A DNA stretch of 64,000 nucleotides, taken from the NCBI RefSeq assembly GCF_012273895.1, contig NC_052106.1, forward strand, positions 6,696,001 to 6,760,000. Direction: 5' to 3'. Under the pieces are notes generated by a model that made no database searches, was not told the DNA's origin, and saw only the letters and a list, made by a program, of their open reading frames with translations. Both the position numbers and the translations under genes were made by a program. The first letter of the stretch is position 1, and each line of letters opens with the position of its first letter. Source of the stretch: Zerene cesonia (taxonomy: Eukaryota; Arthropoda; Insecta; Lepidoptera; Pieridae). Positions 12,025 to 24,604 of this stretch are shown one piece after another.

Positions 12025-13813
12025 TCAAAGACAAGAAAATACTATGTTTATTAATTTTAAAAGGCCGCTTGTTACTTCACAAATAAATAATACAAAACCT
12101 TTATATATAAAATTGTTTCTAATCATAGCAATATAACAATAATTTAAAGCCAGAATGTTTTATATTATTTTAATTGATAAATGAGAGAAAATTCATACTT
12201 TACATTAAGATAAAAAAGTTAATACCATAGTAGTTGGCAGCCCTACGTTTGGATGCAATTTATCCCTCCTCACTTATATGGTACACAGTTTATTTTACTT
12301 TTTATACTTTAATGGGAATACGCGATAACTGCACGGTCTATTTATATTATGTCTGAAGTGAGATCCTTCGCCCTGATCGAATTTACGCAAAATACACGTT
12401 AAATATTGAAATAATGGGTTATTTAGTTATCTAAATCTCTGCTAATACAGACTGGAAACTGTAACTTCTAAGTGACATTGTATTGACTGTGTTTTTGATT
12501 CAATATGATCGTAAAAGTTATTATAATTAGAAACCGACTTCAAAAAAAGGTAATGAGATGGATGCTGTTTCACTGATTGATTTTCTTTATGGACAAGTAG
12601 ATGCAACTATCCTGCCAGACCGAGACATTATTATTATAAATATGTGCGTGCGTCTTTTGAAATCTATCCGTCCTTTTGCTTTAGACAATTCTATAACATT
12701 AAAATAAATAAATTAACATACCACAGCAATATTTATTCGGGTAATTGAATAAATACTACAGTTTCCAGTTAGCTATTACACACAACATAAATTTTCCCAC
12801 AACGCTTATCAATTCAACACCCTGTATAAAATATATATTTTTAATCAGCAAATTGAACCATTCCATGAATGTTATAACTAATTACATCCAGCGCTCACAA
12901 GACGTCGGGTACATTTCACTCGGAATTTAATATCTAGCACACACAGAGGATTCTTAGCTACAGTCCTACAGTCACTGGCTCTTTGGTGGCTTGATACAGG
13001 GTGTGTTAAAATATATAGTGATACAATTATTCTGGTTTATCAGCCATGATACACTTTTTCAGTGTGTTGATTCCTTTGGTGGTAGATTTGAGCGGTTATG
13101 ATTTTTCTTTCTTTAATACTTGCTTCTGTTAAAGAAGTATATTTCGAAACAAACGTACAACTATACAAATTCAATACAAATTACAATTAATAAAATAATC
13201 TATACATATTCAATAAAGTAATATCCAAAAATTAAATATATACAACAAAAATTTTACCCAATCAAACTGTCACCGAATCTCTGCACAAACTTAGCGAAAC
13301 TCAGTACTGCAAACCCTAATCCTGAGAAACTCAAACACCCTGTAGCCTAAACACGGGGCCAAGAATTACGAACGGTCAAGACATCTTAGTTATGACCGGT
13401 GCTGTCGGACGCAAGGCTTACATTTGCTGCCCCCATCGGGCGAACCACCCCCTCGATATTAATAAATCTATTTGTGCATATTCCGAGTTAAAGACAGCGA
13501 TTCGGGTGATAGAGGGTGTGTTTTTTTAGCTAATGAATAAATGATATTAAAAAATCAGTTTCTGCATACTGAGCTAACGACAGCGATTCCAGATATACAG
13601 GATGTGCATTTTAGACACAAATTAAGTATCGATCTGTGTCCTAATAACTGTAAAGGGTTAAAATGATTAGATAATAACATAAGAGATATCTATGAAGAAA
13701 TCTCTCTCTCTCTTATCTATGAAAAAATATCAACAACAGTTAAATAGAAGTAGCATTAAACACAATAGCTCAAATGTATTTATTATATTTAAGATAAAAT
13801 AAAAACGTGCTGT

Positions 13814-13861
13814 TTAATTTATATAATATATGATAGTCATATCATATATTATATAAATTAA
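13814..13861. repeat. perfect AT-rich palindrome, 22-bp arms
   Basis: Arms 13814-13835 and 13840-13861 are perfect reverse complements around the loop GTCA. It could extrude as a cruciform or be the core of a short inverted-repeat element. Confidence 0.9.
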
Positions 13862-14696
13862 TTACTTAAATGAAAAAGGAGAGAAGCTTTTTAATACTTT
13901 TTATTTTAATACTTGATAATTAATAAAATGTTAAAAATTTTCTCAACTTTTTAAAATAAGTTATAATTAAGTTTCATAGTGAACTTGAGTTATACTTGAG
14001 TATGTAAATACCACTTCTGCCCTTAAAGTAATTCAAAATTATTATAATATGCAAATTGAATTGTAAATTCATCACACACACACTAACTAAATTATGACGG
14101 ACTGGACAATGGACCATCCAATTTGGCAAAATCTTATACTTGGATCCCAACTTGGAGTCTATTCATCGAATATTAATTCGATGAATTGATGATTACTAGT
14201 AATTTCTAGATAGATTTAGGGTTTGGTTATGCGTACTAGACTATGGATTAAAATTAAAAGGTATTCATTTCATTTTTAAACAATGTAAGACATTTAATAT
14301 TCTCTGATTTCGAATGTTTGAATATATATAATGTATAATATATAAACAAGGAACGCTACGTTAAAACACATTGAAAACAAAAACAATTCACATAGAATAT
14401 CCTCATAATAATTAATATGAAACAAATAATGGTTTATTATCCTTATAACAAATTGAAGAACTGAAAATTGTACAAAAATTCAAGCAATACAAGAAAGTTT
14501 CGCGGGTCAACTTGTAGTGTTAAAAATATCAATTATCTGCCCACCCGAAATGGTAATTAGATGCTTACATGGTATAAGTAGATTAAACCATTATCTAGCC
14601 TCTGAACCATCTCCAGGCACTAAAATCTTACCATAAATCGCTCCTTTATGAACGAAACAAGTAAATAAACACACTTTCGCACATATAATGTTAGTT

Positions 14697-14878
14697 ACCG
14701 ACCGCGGCTTCGTTCGCGTTAATTTGTAGTGGTTTAATAGATGTTATTATGCATATAAACCTTTCTCTTGAAGCTCTCTATCCATTAAAAAAACGTCAAA
14801 ACCCGTTGTGTAGTTTTAAAGATCTAAACATTCATGCGTACAGACGCGGGCAGCGATTTTGCTTTACTATGCAGCGAT
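14697..14878 (-). mobile_element. degenerate short interspersed element
   Basis: accgcggcttcgttcgcg is followed by gtagttttaaagatctaaa and a gcgattttgctttac block, the same order as at 31523-31905 and 56488-56690. Confidence 0.5.
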
Positions 14879-16889
14879 TAATAAGGACTCTGTTCAAAAT
14901 ACATATCACTGGGTTACAATAAAATTGCTCATTCGGATCCTTAATAGAACACGTTGTATAATGACGCTATGTTATTAATTACATACAGATTTATATTTAT
15001 TCAACCTACCTTTATATAACTTCCATATTTACTGCGTTCTCAGTCATAAGTATGACGTTAAAGAAAAAAAAATAACACCAGTACCAATATTCGGTCAATA
15101 TGCAAAATTAACTGAAGAGAGAACAACAAAATAATTATTATATAAGCCAATACACAAGACACGTCAAATATTCGTAGCTAAGCAATCGGTGAAGTTGAAA
15201 TATTCTATCGTCCGGCACCCATAGGGTCGTAACCACTCGTAAATTCCAAACGTCTTCAAATTCAACTATTTCCAACTATTGGTCAAGCGGGATGTATAGA
15301 TCTGGATGGGGGCTTGATTTATTCGATTTGACCTGTATGTGACTTATGAAACGAGTGGGAAAGTTGTATGTGTCTATGTGTGTAGAAGAATTTTAAGAAG
15401 ATTTAATATGTTAAGTATTAATTTTATTACAGTAACCTGTAAATTTTAATATAGAGAAAATATTTGTATCTACGTAATGTGTATAATGTGTGTGTAATAT
15501 GTATATTTACAAGCTCTTTACCTTTCAACAAAATGTTTTTATATGATATCGATTTTTATGAACGTATGTACAAAAAGTATTATTGTATGAAATGGAAACA
15601 CATGGTATTAGCTTTATCTACATCAAGCAAAACTGTACCATACATCTATACTTTTAGAAACTTTTAAAAACACAGAATCCTGTGAATTTAATGCCCTTTA
15701 CACATACGTCTTGCAAATGATTAATGCTCTCAGTAATAACTATATTACTCTTATACTACAGGCGCAATAATAGTCTCTTCCAGATAACTATTCCTACGTG
15801 CATCAACTATGTCTTGCTTTTACACGAACAGAACCGCGTTATTATTGTGCCTCTGTCAACGGAATATGAAATGTATTGGGAGATGGGATGAACCCCCTGA
15901 CCCCGGTCAGTGGGGGTTGGGGAGGTTTAACATTTAAATGTGTTAGTCGAATCTTAGTGTGTGTTTGCTAGTTAAGATTTGAAGCAGACTTCAGGTTGGG
16001 ATTTAGTATTTGATGATTAATATTTTAGGTTACCTATTTGAGATGAAACATCTCATAGTTACGTTGGAATGTTTGTTTATGTTTTTGTTTATTCTTTTTG
16101 GTATGTTAGTACACGGTTTATTTTGTAAATATTGTTTGTAAGTATTTAAGTTTAAGTTGTTAAATGCGATAACGAACTCAAATTATGGTTGGTAAACATT
16201 GTTATTAACAATAATGATAATTAATTGGCTAATTCAGTTAGTATTAGATTTCAATTATAAATGATTCAGTTATAGGCTCTTGCTTCGTTTGTATTGGTTA
16301 TAGATAAAAAAAACTATTTAGTTTATTAACATACAATTTTCGGTTCATAAATCTCAAAGAATCAGCACATACGTACACAGTATTTTTTTTTTCAGCAAAA
16401 AGTCTATTAATGTTTTTTTCTATGCAATAATATATTTAAATGTTTTATTATAGGAAGATATAATGAACATATACACAAAAAACTATATCGAAATCTATTA
16501 TTGAAGCGAACTGCATAACAATCCTCTTGACTCATTAAAAACTGATTAAAACCAATGTTTTTACATGTCAATTAAAATACAAAAAGTAAACACACGCATT
16601 ATATTATTATTACATTAAGAAACATTCAAGTACCTCAGGTATATTTCCTATAGAAAACAAGCCTCAAGGCATCTTGGTCAAACATCTTCATCACTATTTG
16701 ACTTGCCGCCTCCCTTGGACTTGGCGTGTGCTGTAATTTATAAAATTAAACGAGTCTCTCATAGACAAACGTAGCTTTTTCCCGCCGCATCGTCAGCGTA
16801 GTATACGGTCTGGGGGTTTTCACATAGTTCCCGTTGCAAATGTATTTCCGAGATAAAAACTATCCTACGAATCTCACTAGTAGCTTGAG

Positions 16890-17265
16890 ACTCGAGAAAA
16901 AAACAAAATTTGACGTACCAAATTTAATCTTAATTGGTTCAGTGGTTGTGGCATGATTACGGACAGACGAGTTGCTTTCGCGTTTATAATATCAATAGGG
17001 ATTATTATTTTCTCAACCGACGTTCCCAAAACCGAAAAAGGTTCCCAATTCGACTGTATATGTTTTGATTTTCCTTTTTGTTTGATATTAGAATTATTTT
17101 CATTTGGTTCCATTTTAGAATCTGGAGTAGTAACTCGCAGGGATATCAGTACCCTTTAACACAGATGAAATCGGTTCGCGGGATGGGAGAAAAACGGGTG
17201 TGAGTTACATACATACATACAAACATACAAGTAAAGCTAATAACAGCGTGTTAAAAAGATTATTC
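16890..17265. repeat. interspersed repeat fragment
   Basis: Contains ggttcccaattcgactgtat, a catacatacatac run and acaagtaaagctaataacagcgtgtta. A sister of the last block lies at about 46404-46428. Related aagtcggtt/ccgacttcaaaaaa pieces occur at about 12530 and 30915. Family not identified. Confidence 0.35.
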
Positions 17266-18777
17266 GTCAATCGGTCGAAAACCCACGGAGCTATCAAGTA
17301 AAAAGACTAATCTTTTTTTTTTAATTCGATATTATACAAGGACTTCAAGTCAACCAGTACCTGTATTGAGTTGGTCGATTGAAAATCGTTGGACCTCGTG
17401 ACTTATGCCACAGATTATCTTAATGTATTTATATGCGGTCAAAGCTAATTTTCGGACAATCGTTGCGGCCGACCCACGCTAGAGGTCTTATACTAGATAC
17501 AGGGGGTAATTTATTAGCGCGAACGTTACCTCACTTTCGACTCATTTTAGTACAATTGGATAAACGTGTGGTGCTTTTTCGGATTTGTGCAAGTACTGAT
17601 TATTTTAAAGATGAAACAACAGGATTTTTAAGTGACCTTTGTGAATTATAGAAATAATGGTAGGGTTCTGCCCTATATACATATATTTTTAATTTTTTTG
17701 CATGAGAAAAATTTCTTTCTTCACCTAGGCGTACATAGTAGACAAATTTATCAACCGACTATAAAAAAGAAGAACGTTATCAATTCGACGATTTTAATTT
17801 TTTTGTGTTTTAACCTTTTAATGTCTGAACGGAGATTTTTATTATTTTTTATTTTAATGTTGGTTGGTCCATGTCCATTCCCATTTAAGTTTAGACAAGA
17901 TCTGACAATTAAAAGGCGGTCCCTTTTTTGTTAAAATTAATTCTATTTTATTTCAAATAGATATTTCTTACCACCCATAAGAAACCATTTTATATAAGGG
18001 ATAGCAAAGAGCTTTATAGCTAGTTACTCTACTGACAAATGAGTTTACTATTATATTTTTAGCTTTAATTACAAAACTTCTCAATGACTAAAATTTCTAC
18101 TCCATAAAATATAACATATACTGGTATATATATAACACTATGGTCTTCTACTATACTGGCATATACCAGGAGAGACCACTTCATCAAAACTCAGAACTAA
18201 CTTCGACAAGCCAACCCTTTAACCGACTCGGACAGTGAAAAATAAACCGAAGTAAAACGCAGCTAATTTAAGAAGCCTACCTTATCTCTGTGTAAGTTCG
18301 ACATCAGCCGTCATTTGTCTTCGTCAACCTAACTCGGTGATCATTTATGCCACAGCACACCCTACCCTTTACTTGGAATACAAAGACGCTGATATTGTCG
18401 AACATTCTAGAAAGAAAACCTGCATATAGCGATAATGTCTTTGAAATTGAATGAGTATATGGTATTTTAATATTGATTTTATGAAGCAGACCTTTATTTA
18501 AGCATGTATATATTGTTTTTTTTTATTTAAAATTTTAATTAAGTATCGGAAACCTATGACATTGTTGTTTCCATGAATACTTGAATAAAACTGTCTCATA
18601 TCTAAGCACTTACACAGATTAACAATTGATTGAAATATTGTTTCTGACCTGCCTAGTATAATCGTCGCATGATGCAAATTATAACCTTATATATTTAATA
18701 AATATTATTCAGCATGATTATTATAAATAAATAAAGCATAGTATTTTCTTGTGTTTGGTTTCACGCGAGTATTATAC

Positions 18778-18974
18778 ATTTAGAAATTAAAAACTTTTCA
18801 ACGGATTTTAAACGCGATTTATTCATTATATTATAAACCCGACGTTTCGAACACTTTACAGCGAGCGTGGTCACGGGGAGACTGAGATGTTATATGTCTT
18901 GAAGGTCATACAAAAATTGTTGTTTGTGAACTACCTCCACCTATTTCTCCGCAGTTGGTATGTGGAGTATTTTT
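18778..18974 (-). repeat. left inverted arm of Penelope-like element
   Basis: Reverse complement of 19354-19550 with no length difference. Contains the reverse complement of the cGAAAcGTCggg block. Confidence 0.9.
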
Positions 18975-19397
18975 CACACACAAGTGTACAAGTTAGACTG
19001 TGATTGTGGTCTCTCCTACATTGGCCAAACAAAAAGAAGCATTGGTAGCCGACTGAAGGAACACATTGCGGATATCAAGCATAGGCGTCACAAGAAGTCT
19101 GCGGTATGTGAACACACTCTGGACAACAACCACTTCCTACGATTCGACCAACCACAAATCCTCGCCAGAGAAAATAGATTTTTTCCAAGACTTGTACGTG
19201 AGGCTATTGAAATTAAAAAACATCCAAATTTCAATAGAGAAGATGGTTTACAACTTTCTAACACCTGGGATCCTGTTATTAAGAACTTAAAACCCCATGT
19301 CAGACATACCAAAAGACCAGAAGACACTATCAGCCAATACTGCCAACATCCAGAAAAATACTCCACATACCAACTGCGGAGAAATAGGTGGAGGTAG
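18960..19397 (+). CDS. Penelope-like GIY-YIG endonuclease, truncated
   Basis: The frame encodes 145 residues. The GIY-YIG signature is present as VYK, a Cys-rich linker CDCG, then SYIGQTKRSI and an RLKEHI helix (about residues 10-42). In Penelope-like retroelements this domain sits at the C-terminus, after the reverse transcriptase, and nicks target DNA during integration. No reverse transcriptase lies upstream, and the first residues (MWSIF) are encoded by the inverted left arm, so the apparent start is an accident of the fold-back. The TAG stop lies in the right arm. This is a remnant of a mobile gene, not a host gene, although the frame is intact. Confidence 0.75.
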   Translation: MWSIFHTQVYKLDCDCGLSYIGQTKRSIGSRLKEHIADIKHRRHKKSAVCEHTLDNNHFLRFDQPQILARENRFFPRLVREAIEIKKHPNFNREDGLQLSNTWDPVIKNLKPHVRHTKRPEDTISQYCQHPEKYSTYQLRRNRWR

Positions 19398-19550
19398 TTC
19401 ACAAACAACAATTTTTGTATGACCTTCAAGACATATAACATCTCAGTCTCCCCGTGACCACGCTCGCTGTAAAGTGTTCGAAACGTCGGGTTTATAATAT
19501 AATGAATAAATCGCGTTTAAAATCCGTTGAAAAGTTTTTAATTTCTAAAT
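19354..19550 (+). repeat. right inverted arm of Penelope-like element
   Basis: Carries the end of the endonuclease frame, the 3' untranslated part and a ctgtaaag...cGAAAcGTCggg block resembling a decayed hammerhead ribozyme core. Confidence 0.85.
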
Positions 19551-20489
19551 AAAGCATTTTGTGTTAACCTTTTTACAAATAACTCCTTTAATATAGGTAT
19601 TTTAAAAACACTGAAATAATGTGCTCGCTATTCTAGCCCTCTGTATATCATAAGCCACAAATATTCTTCCGTACCACCTCTATGCTCATTACGCTAAGAG
19701 CCAGTTTCCCGTGGCATATGTGGTTTGAACATGACTTGGGGCTTCTTGGAGGAAATTGAAGACACTCCAGAAAAGTGCACGATGACGTCACGATTTTCCA
19801 AGTCATCGAAAGATAGATTGTTTTTGTTTTTTCGAATGTAGGACAAGCTGGTAATGCTTTGTTTGTATTGATGGAGAAATCCATCCGTTTGTTTGCGAGT
19901 TTCTTAGAAGAAATTATATTATTTCAAGTAACTAAAGACAACAATTATTTTATGTAATTAAATATATACGAGAAAATTCCTAAGCAACGTTTCTTTTTCA
20001 TTTTATATTTTATTCATTTTATATATTATATTTCATTTATTTTTGATTTTATAAAATTATATGATCATTTTTATCTAACATGAAAATGATGACAAAATAT
20101 ATAATAGTGATTTAATTTAGGTTAATATTATTGAATAAATAACTAAAAACTTAACAATTAAATATACATTTGATAATAAGTTATATAACAACAGGAAAGT
20201 CGAAATTCGAGTCTCCAAGATACAGTCTCACCTAGTTTGGTAAACTCAATTTTTTTGTTTCCTTTTAATAATAAATTTCAATGTTTTGCAAACGAAAATT
20301 TCTCACGAAATGGGGAAATGTAACGAAAAGTAATTAATACACGATGCCTTCATAATATAATTTGCATCGATTCAAAATGCACTTTCTTTGAATTGGCTTT
20401 AGGTAAAACTAAAACAAAACAACTACATACTGTAGCTGCAACCTCAAAGAAGACATAGTATGAGACCTGTGTACATACTACGTGTGTAG

Positions 20490-20661
20490 TCCTACTAATA
20501 TTATAAATGCGAAAGTTTGTAAGGATGTGTGTATGTCGGTTGCTCCTTCACGCAAAAACTATTGAACCGACTGCAATTAAATTTGGTTCGTAGACAGCTG
20601 GACAACTGGAATAATATGATGCAACTAATAATATACAGATGAAACCGCGGGGCGCGGCTAG
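20490..20661 (+). mobile_element. Lep1-type Helitron-like element
   Basis: Starts TCCTACTAATATTATAAATG and ends CCGCGGGGCGCGGCTAG, lying between G and T. This 5'-TC to CTAG-3' layout without target duplication is the Helitron signature, and this sequence family is very abundant in Lepidoptera. Non-coding. Confidence 0.8.
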
Positions 20662-21431
20662 TTCAACATACATTCAAACAAACTCTTTTTAATTCGCAAT
20701 TGAATACCGAAACGTACAGACATAACTTCTTGAACACTCGAATAATTTAATCAAAACACATCCCAAGATCACGAATCCTACACAAACGATACTTAATTAG
20801 TTCGCAACGCTATTTGCATGCGTCCAGTTTGTTTTTAGGATTTGACTCGGTCGACTGAATCCCCGAATAATAACTTGGTCAAGATGTTTAGAATGTCTAA
20901 TTTAGTTTGCTTTGATGAGGGTCGGATGGACTTCAGGTGGTCAGCGGAATGGGGGCAAACATTGAAAGTTCGTAGTTATGGGCGTTGTGAAGCGTTTCTT
21001 TGCTGTGTCCGTGTTGTTTCTTTCCTTGGCGTCTTGACTTATTGAAGGAAATCTTACATCGTTCTATAGAGGGGAAAGGGTTATAGAATTCAAAGAATAT
21101 AATAATGCTATTCGACAGGGGTCTTGTGATACGAGACGTTCTTGGCTTTATGTACCCACAATTGATACAACTTTATATTAAATTTTTAATTGTTATATGT
21201 ATACTGGATGGATGGGTGGAGGATAATAATCTTGCGATAAAATAATAATATGATATCTATTGAAAATTATTTTATATCGGTTAATACAATTTTAGTAAAA
21301 ACAATATTAGAGCTACGCGTATTTCGAAACTATTGTTATTGTTTTAATAATATTCTAATTTATTTTATAAATTTAAACAAGATGGTTATAATCTGTGGAC
21401 GCTTTCGCATTATTAGCTACTATTGGTTGAG

Positions 21432-21612
21432 ATGAAACGGTGAAGGAAAACATCGTGAGGAAACCGGCATGTCCAAGAATCAAAAGTTCGACAACATGTG
21501 ACATCTGTCAACCCGCACTTGGCCGGCAAGGTGGATTATGTCCTGAACCCTCATAAGAGGCCTGTGTCCCAGCTGTGGGAACATATATGAGCTGAATCAT
21601 CAGATGATTGAG
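21432..21612 (+). mobile_element. LINE 3' end fragment, RTE-like
   Basis: aaacatcgtgaggaaaccgg leads to cctgtgtcccagctgtggga and a degenerate gctgaatcatcagatgat tail. Near-identical to the insertion at 31622-31782. Confidence 0.65.
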
Positions 21613-22005
21613 ATGAAAATATACCAAGTTACATCTCTGTCTCACATATCTATAATTGCATACACCATATATATTAATTGATATATCTATATTACCTTTT
21701 TATACCAACATGTCAAATCCACATATCCAATGTACCGTCCGCAACCAAAAAACATCGGTTAAACAAAAACAAAATTAGCAGTACATAAAGTGTAATTATA
21801 AATTCTCCACCCAGCAACAGGAACAATGAAGTTAATCCATCAGGCCAGTACCTCGGGCGTGGGCAGATAAGACAAGCGCCCGTATTGTATCCCACCCCGT
21901 CTTGGCACCCACTGGACATAGAATAACCACTTTGCAGAACTGATCTGAGGGTAGTGGTGTAGCTCGGATATACTGCGCCCCTTATTGGGGTTCCGTTTAA
22001 CTCCT

Positions 22006-22066
22006 TCGGTACAAGCAGTATGTCTATATATCGGTACAAGCAGTATGTCTATGTCTGTATATCGGG
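22006..22066. repeat. short tandem duplication
   Basis: tcggtacaagcagtatgtct occurs twice, about 29 bp apart. Confidence 0.8.
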
Positions 22067-22979
22067 ATCTTTTGAATATCTTAATTTGTTATAATTCGAA
22101 TTAATACGTTTATTAGTTATATACCTTAAGAATATTAGTTTTAGTATTTTTTTTGCCAATAACCGAATATGTATCGCGTGTATACTTATACGATCAAACA
22201 TTACAACAAATTAATACAAATAAATAGCTATTTTAAAAGCCCATACTTCCAAAGTGCTTCAAAATATATACAGGAAGCTCCTCCCAGAGGCATTACCTCA
22301 CTAGCATCAACCAAAACAAACACTTGCATAATCTTCAGGAATAATCGCAAACCGATGTCCATTCCTTAAGTCCACCCTTCTCAGATTGTGACATTCACCT
22401 GGGCCTGCCGTATGAATATTAATTTAAAGCATATCTTGACCCTTAGACCGGGTAAGAAGCCGACTTGTCGTATGAATTTCTTAGAGAATAATTAATTATG
22501 GGCACTGTATTTTGTATCACTTCCCCTTATGTCCAGCTAGTTTATGCACGCGGATGCACTCGTGAAAATTTTAAATTGTTATTGTTTCAGTAGTCACCTG
22601 TAATTATTAAATATGGTAGGAACAATATATAAAGAAGAAAGGAATCTCATGTTTTAGTAAAATTATTAAAGTTATTGCAAGATTATTGTGAGTATTTAGT
22701 TAGGGAGCGTGATGAAGGAGGTACTACGGAATACCAAGAAGAAATACTTGTTAATTTATGGTTAGTGTACACTTGAAATTAAAATTTTCGAATTTTTTTG
22801 CACTATTGTATAAAAATATGAATAGATTACATTCATCCACATATAACCGAACAACTACGTAATCTGATTTATCTGAGTTTTAACTTCATTAAAGTATGCA
22901 GAAATCTCTAAAACACTACTTATGCATATCTCATCATATCATATTTTTATGAAATGCTATTTTTCCATACGTGGTTTCG

Positions 22980-23220
22980 TCCTCGAAGTCAAAGGAAATT
23001 CCCGCGGGAATGAGATTTTAAAGTTCTAAAAAGTAGGCTACGTCACTCTCTAGCCTCCATATTATCTCCAGACACAAAATACAAGCAAAGTAGCAAACAG
23101 ACACACTTTCACATTTATATTAAACTTAGTATTATAGTTACGATATATGTGAATCAAAATTTGAACAATTATTTCATTATAAAAATTTTGAGACAGACGA
23201 AGCCAGATGACACCCTAGTA
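22980..23220. repeat. degenerate interspersed repeat
   Basis: Contains aaattcccgcgggaatgaga and aaaagtaggctacgtcactc, blocks typical of lepidopteran short elements. It ends near gaagccagatgacaccctag. Boundaries uncertain. Confidence 0.4.
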
Positions 23221-24189
23221 TATCATTACATCTCTTTAGCTACATCAATGCAATATCTACATAACTTATCGCTGTCCACTCCCAAAACTGTCAATATTAA
23301 ACATTAACAATAGCGTTCCAAATTCGAAATATATGTCGCAGTTCCATCAAGTTCCGGTCGAGTTTGAATGTCCAAGTTGGACTTCCGGCCGCAGCCAACA
23401 TGGCGGCGTTATCTGAAGAATTAACTGGCGATAGTTATTCAAATGGGCTTAAGGGGAGATAAAGCAATGCTATACAATGAAAATTTTATTATATTAAGAA
23501 CAGTGAATGTTCATAAAATGATGTGATCTTTTTAACACATTAGCTTCACCTATATGTTGAAATTGTTTCTGGGTAAATCTTCTGTGTACTCTATTTTGAC
23601 CCACTTTAAACGGACGGATTTAATTCAAACTTTGTACACTTTGCAAAGATCGGCGACGATGCAATAATTTCATGAGTTTATCCTGTTGTCCTGAGGATTG
23701 CGAGGATTACATTAATTTCCTTACATTAACTCTGTTTTAAATTTTTATAGTTTTTCTTTTATCTATATTTTAAAAAATCAACATGTCTATACTATAAATA
23801 TAATGAAGAGGAAATATTTTTATGTTTGTGAACTAAATAAAATGCAAAACTATTTCGACTGTAATCTTAAATTGTCTCACCAGTTTAAAGTGATATATCT
23901 TTTGACTGATTTAGGCTGTTTTATTTGACCGATTTCAAAAAGAGGAAGTTCTGTATTTTTGTGTTTATTACCTGAATTTTCGAATCGAATCGATTTTTAT
24001 TAATTTAAATTTGGTCTAATCCAAACAATATGGAGGTGGTTTTCTTTTTACAAAAATTGTTATATTTTAATCCCTAATACATATTTCGATATAAAGAAAA
24101 TAATATAATAATTCAGTCATAAACTGTATATGCGCCTATAGTATGCAAATTGTGTTTTAGTAAATTTTTCATATTTATATGATTGAATG

Positions 24190-24317
24190 GATATGAATTC
24201 TTTTCACGCAAAAACCCAAGACCGATTTCAAAAATTCTTTCACCGTTAGGAAGCTGCAACTTCACTGACTCACATAGGGTATATACGTACCAGGGGCGAA
24301 GCCGGGGCGAACTGTTA
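24190..24317 (+). mobile_element. partial Helitron-like element, 3' portion
   Basis: tttcaaaaattctttcaccg followed by ggggcgaagccggggcgaac and ending ctgttag. The matching parts of the longer element at 57885-58176 are in the same order. Confidence 0.55.
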
Positions 24318-24604
24318 GTTATACACACGTTGGTAAATCCTAACCGAAAAGTCATAGTCACAGGTTTGATTTGGATCTAGTAACCCATTTTCTGGGAAGA
24401 GCTTGTCAATAACTATTTAAGGATTGTTTTTGTATTGGCGTATATTGTATATTGATTAATTCCATCAAAACTATTCAATAACCGAAGTTTGATGACGTAA
24501 GAAATACGTTATTAATTCCGAACGTTAGTCGCTTTGTATTTTTGTCATTCGTGAAAACTGAAGTTTTTAAACGTACCGTATTAACATTTCAATGCTGTAA
24601 AACT

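Larger units (their letters stand above)
10791..13813. other. non-coding DNA, no gene seen
   Basis: No supported exon. It holds Penelope-like fragments (11641-11695, 11976-12024), a short tandem repeat (11820-11862), a CTCF-like motif (11941-11955) and a C-rich stretch with two gccccc/cccc blocks near 13425-13455. The open frames at 10944-11213 and 11320-11523 have no recognisable features. Confidence 0.5.
13862..18777. other. non-coding DNA, no gene seen
   Basis: No supported exon. A perfect 11-bp hairpin lies at 14161-14186, an interspersed repeat at 14697-14878, a C/G-rich hairpin at about 15890-15925, and a repeat fragment with TACA units at about 16900-17250. The frames at 16953-17159, 17433-17651 and 17632-17934 have no family signature. 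Confidence 0.5.
18778..19550 (+). mobile_element. Penelope-like element remnant, fold-back form
   Basis: Two 197-bp inverted arms (18778-18974 and 19354-19550) flank a C-terminal GIY-YIG endonuclease coding segment. Every part of the arms I compared is identical. The left arm is an inverted copy of the 3' end, including the last codons. The reverse transcriptase that should precede the endonuclease is absent, so this copy cannot move by itself. Left of 18778 the sequence cgcgagtattatac continues the terminus seen in other copies, so the right arm is slightly shorter at its outer end. Inverted or tandem terminal repeats are normal for Penelope-like retroelements. The perfect arms suggest a recent event. 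Confidence 0.8.
19551..24189. other. non-coding DNA, no gene seen
   Basis: No supported exon. It includes one Helitron-like element (20490-20661), one LINE tail (21432-21612), a short tandem duplication (22006-22066), an unidentified moderately GC-rich stretch at 21810-22010, a degenerate repeat (22980-23220) and a short GC-rich block at about 23350-23410 with a CAACATGGCGGC motif. The frame on the minus strand at 21713-22039 may be part of an old element, but I cannot name it. Confidence 0.5.

Noticed and set aside
17632..17934. 100-residue open frame
   Set aside because: Hydrophobic translation of AT-rich DNA, with no family motif, no clear splice context and no neighbouring gene.
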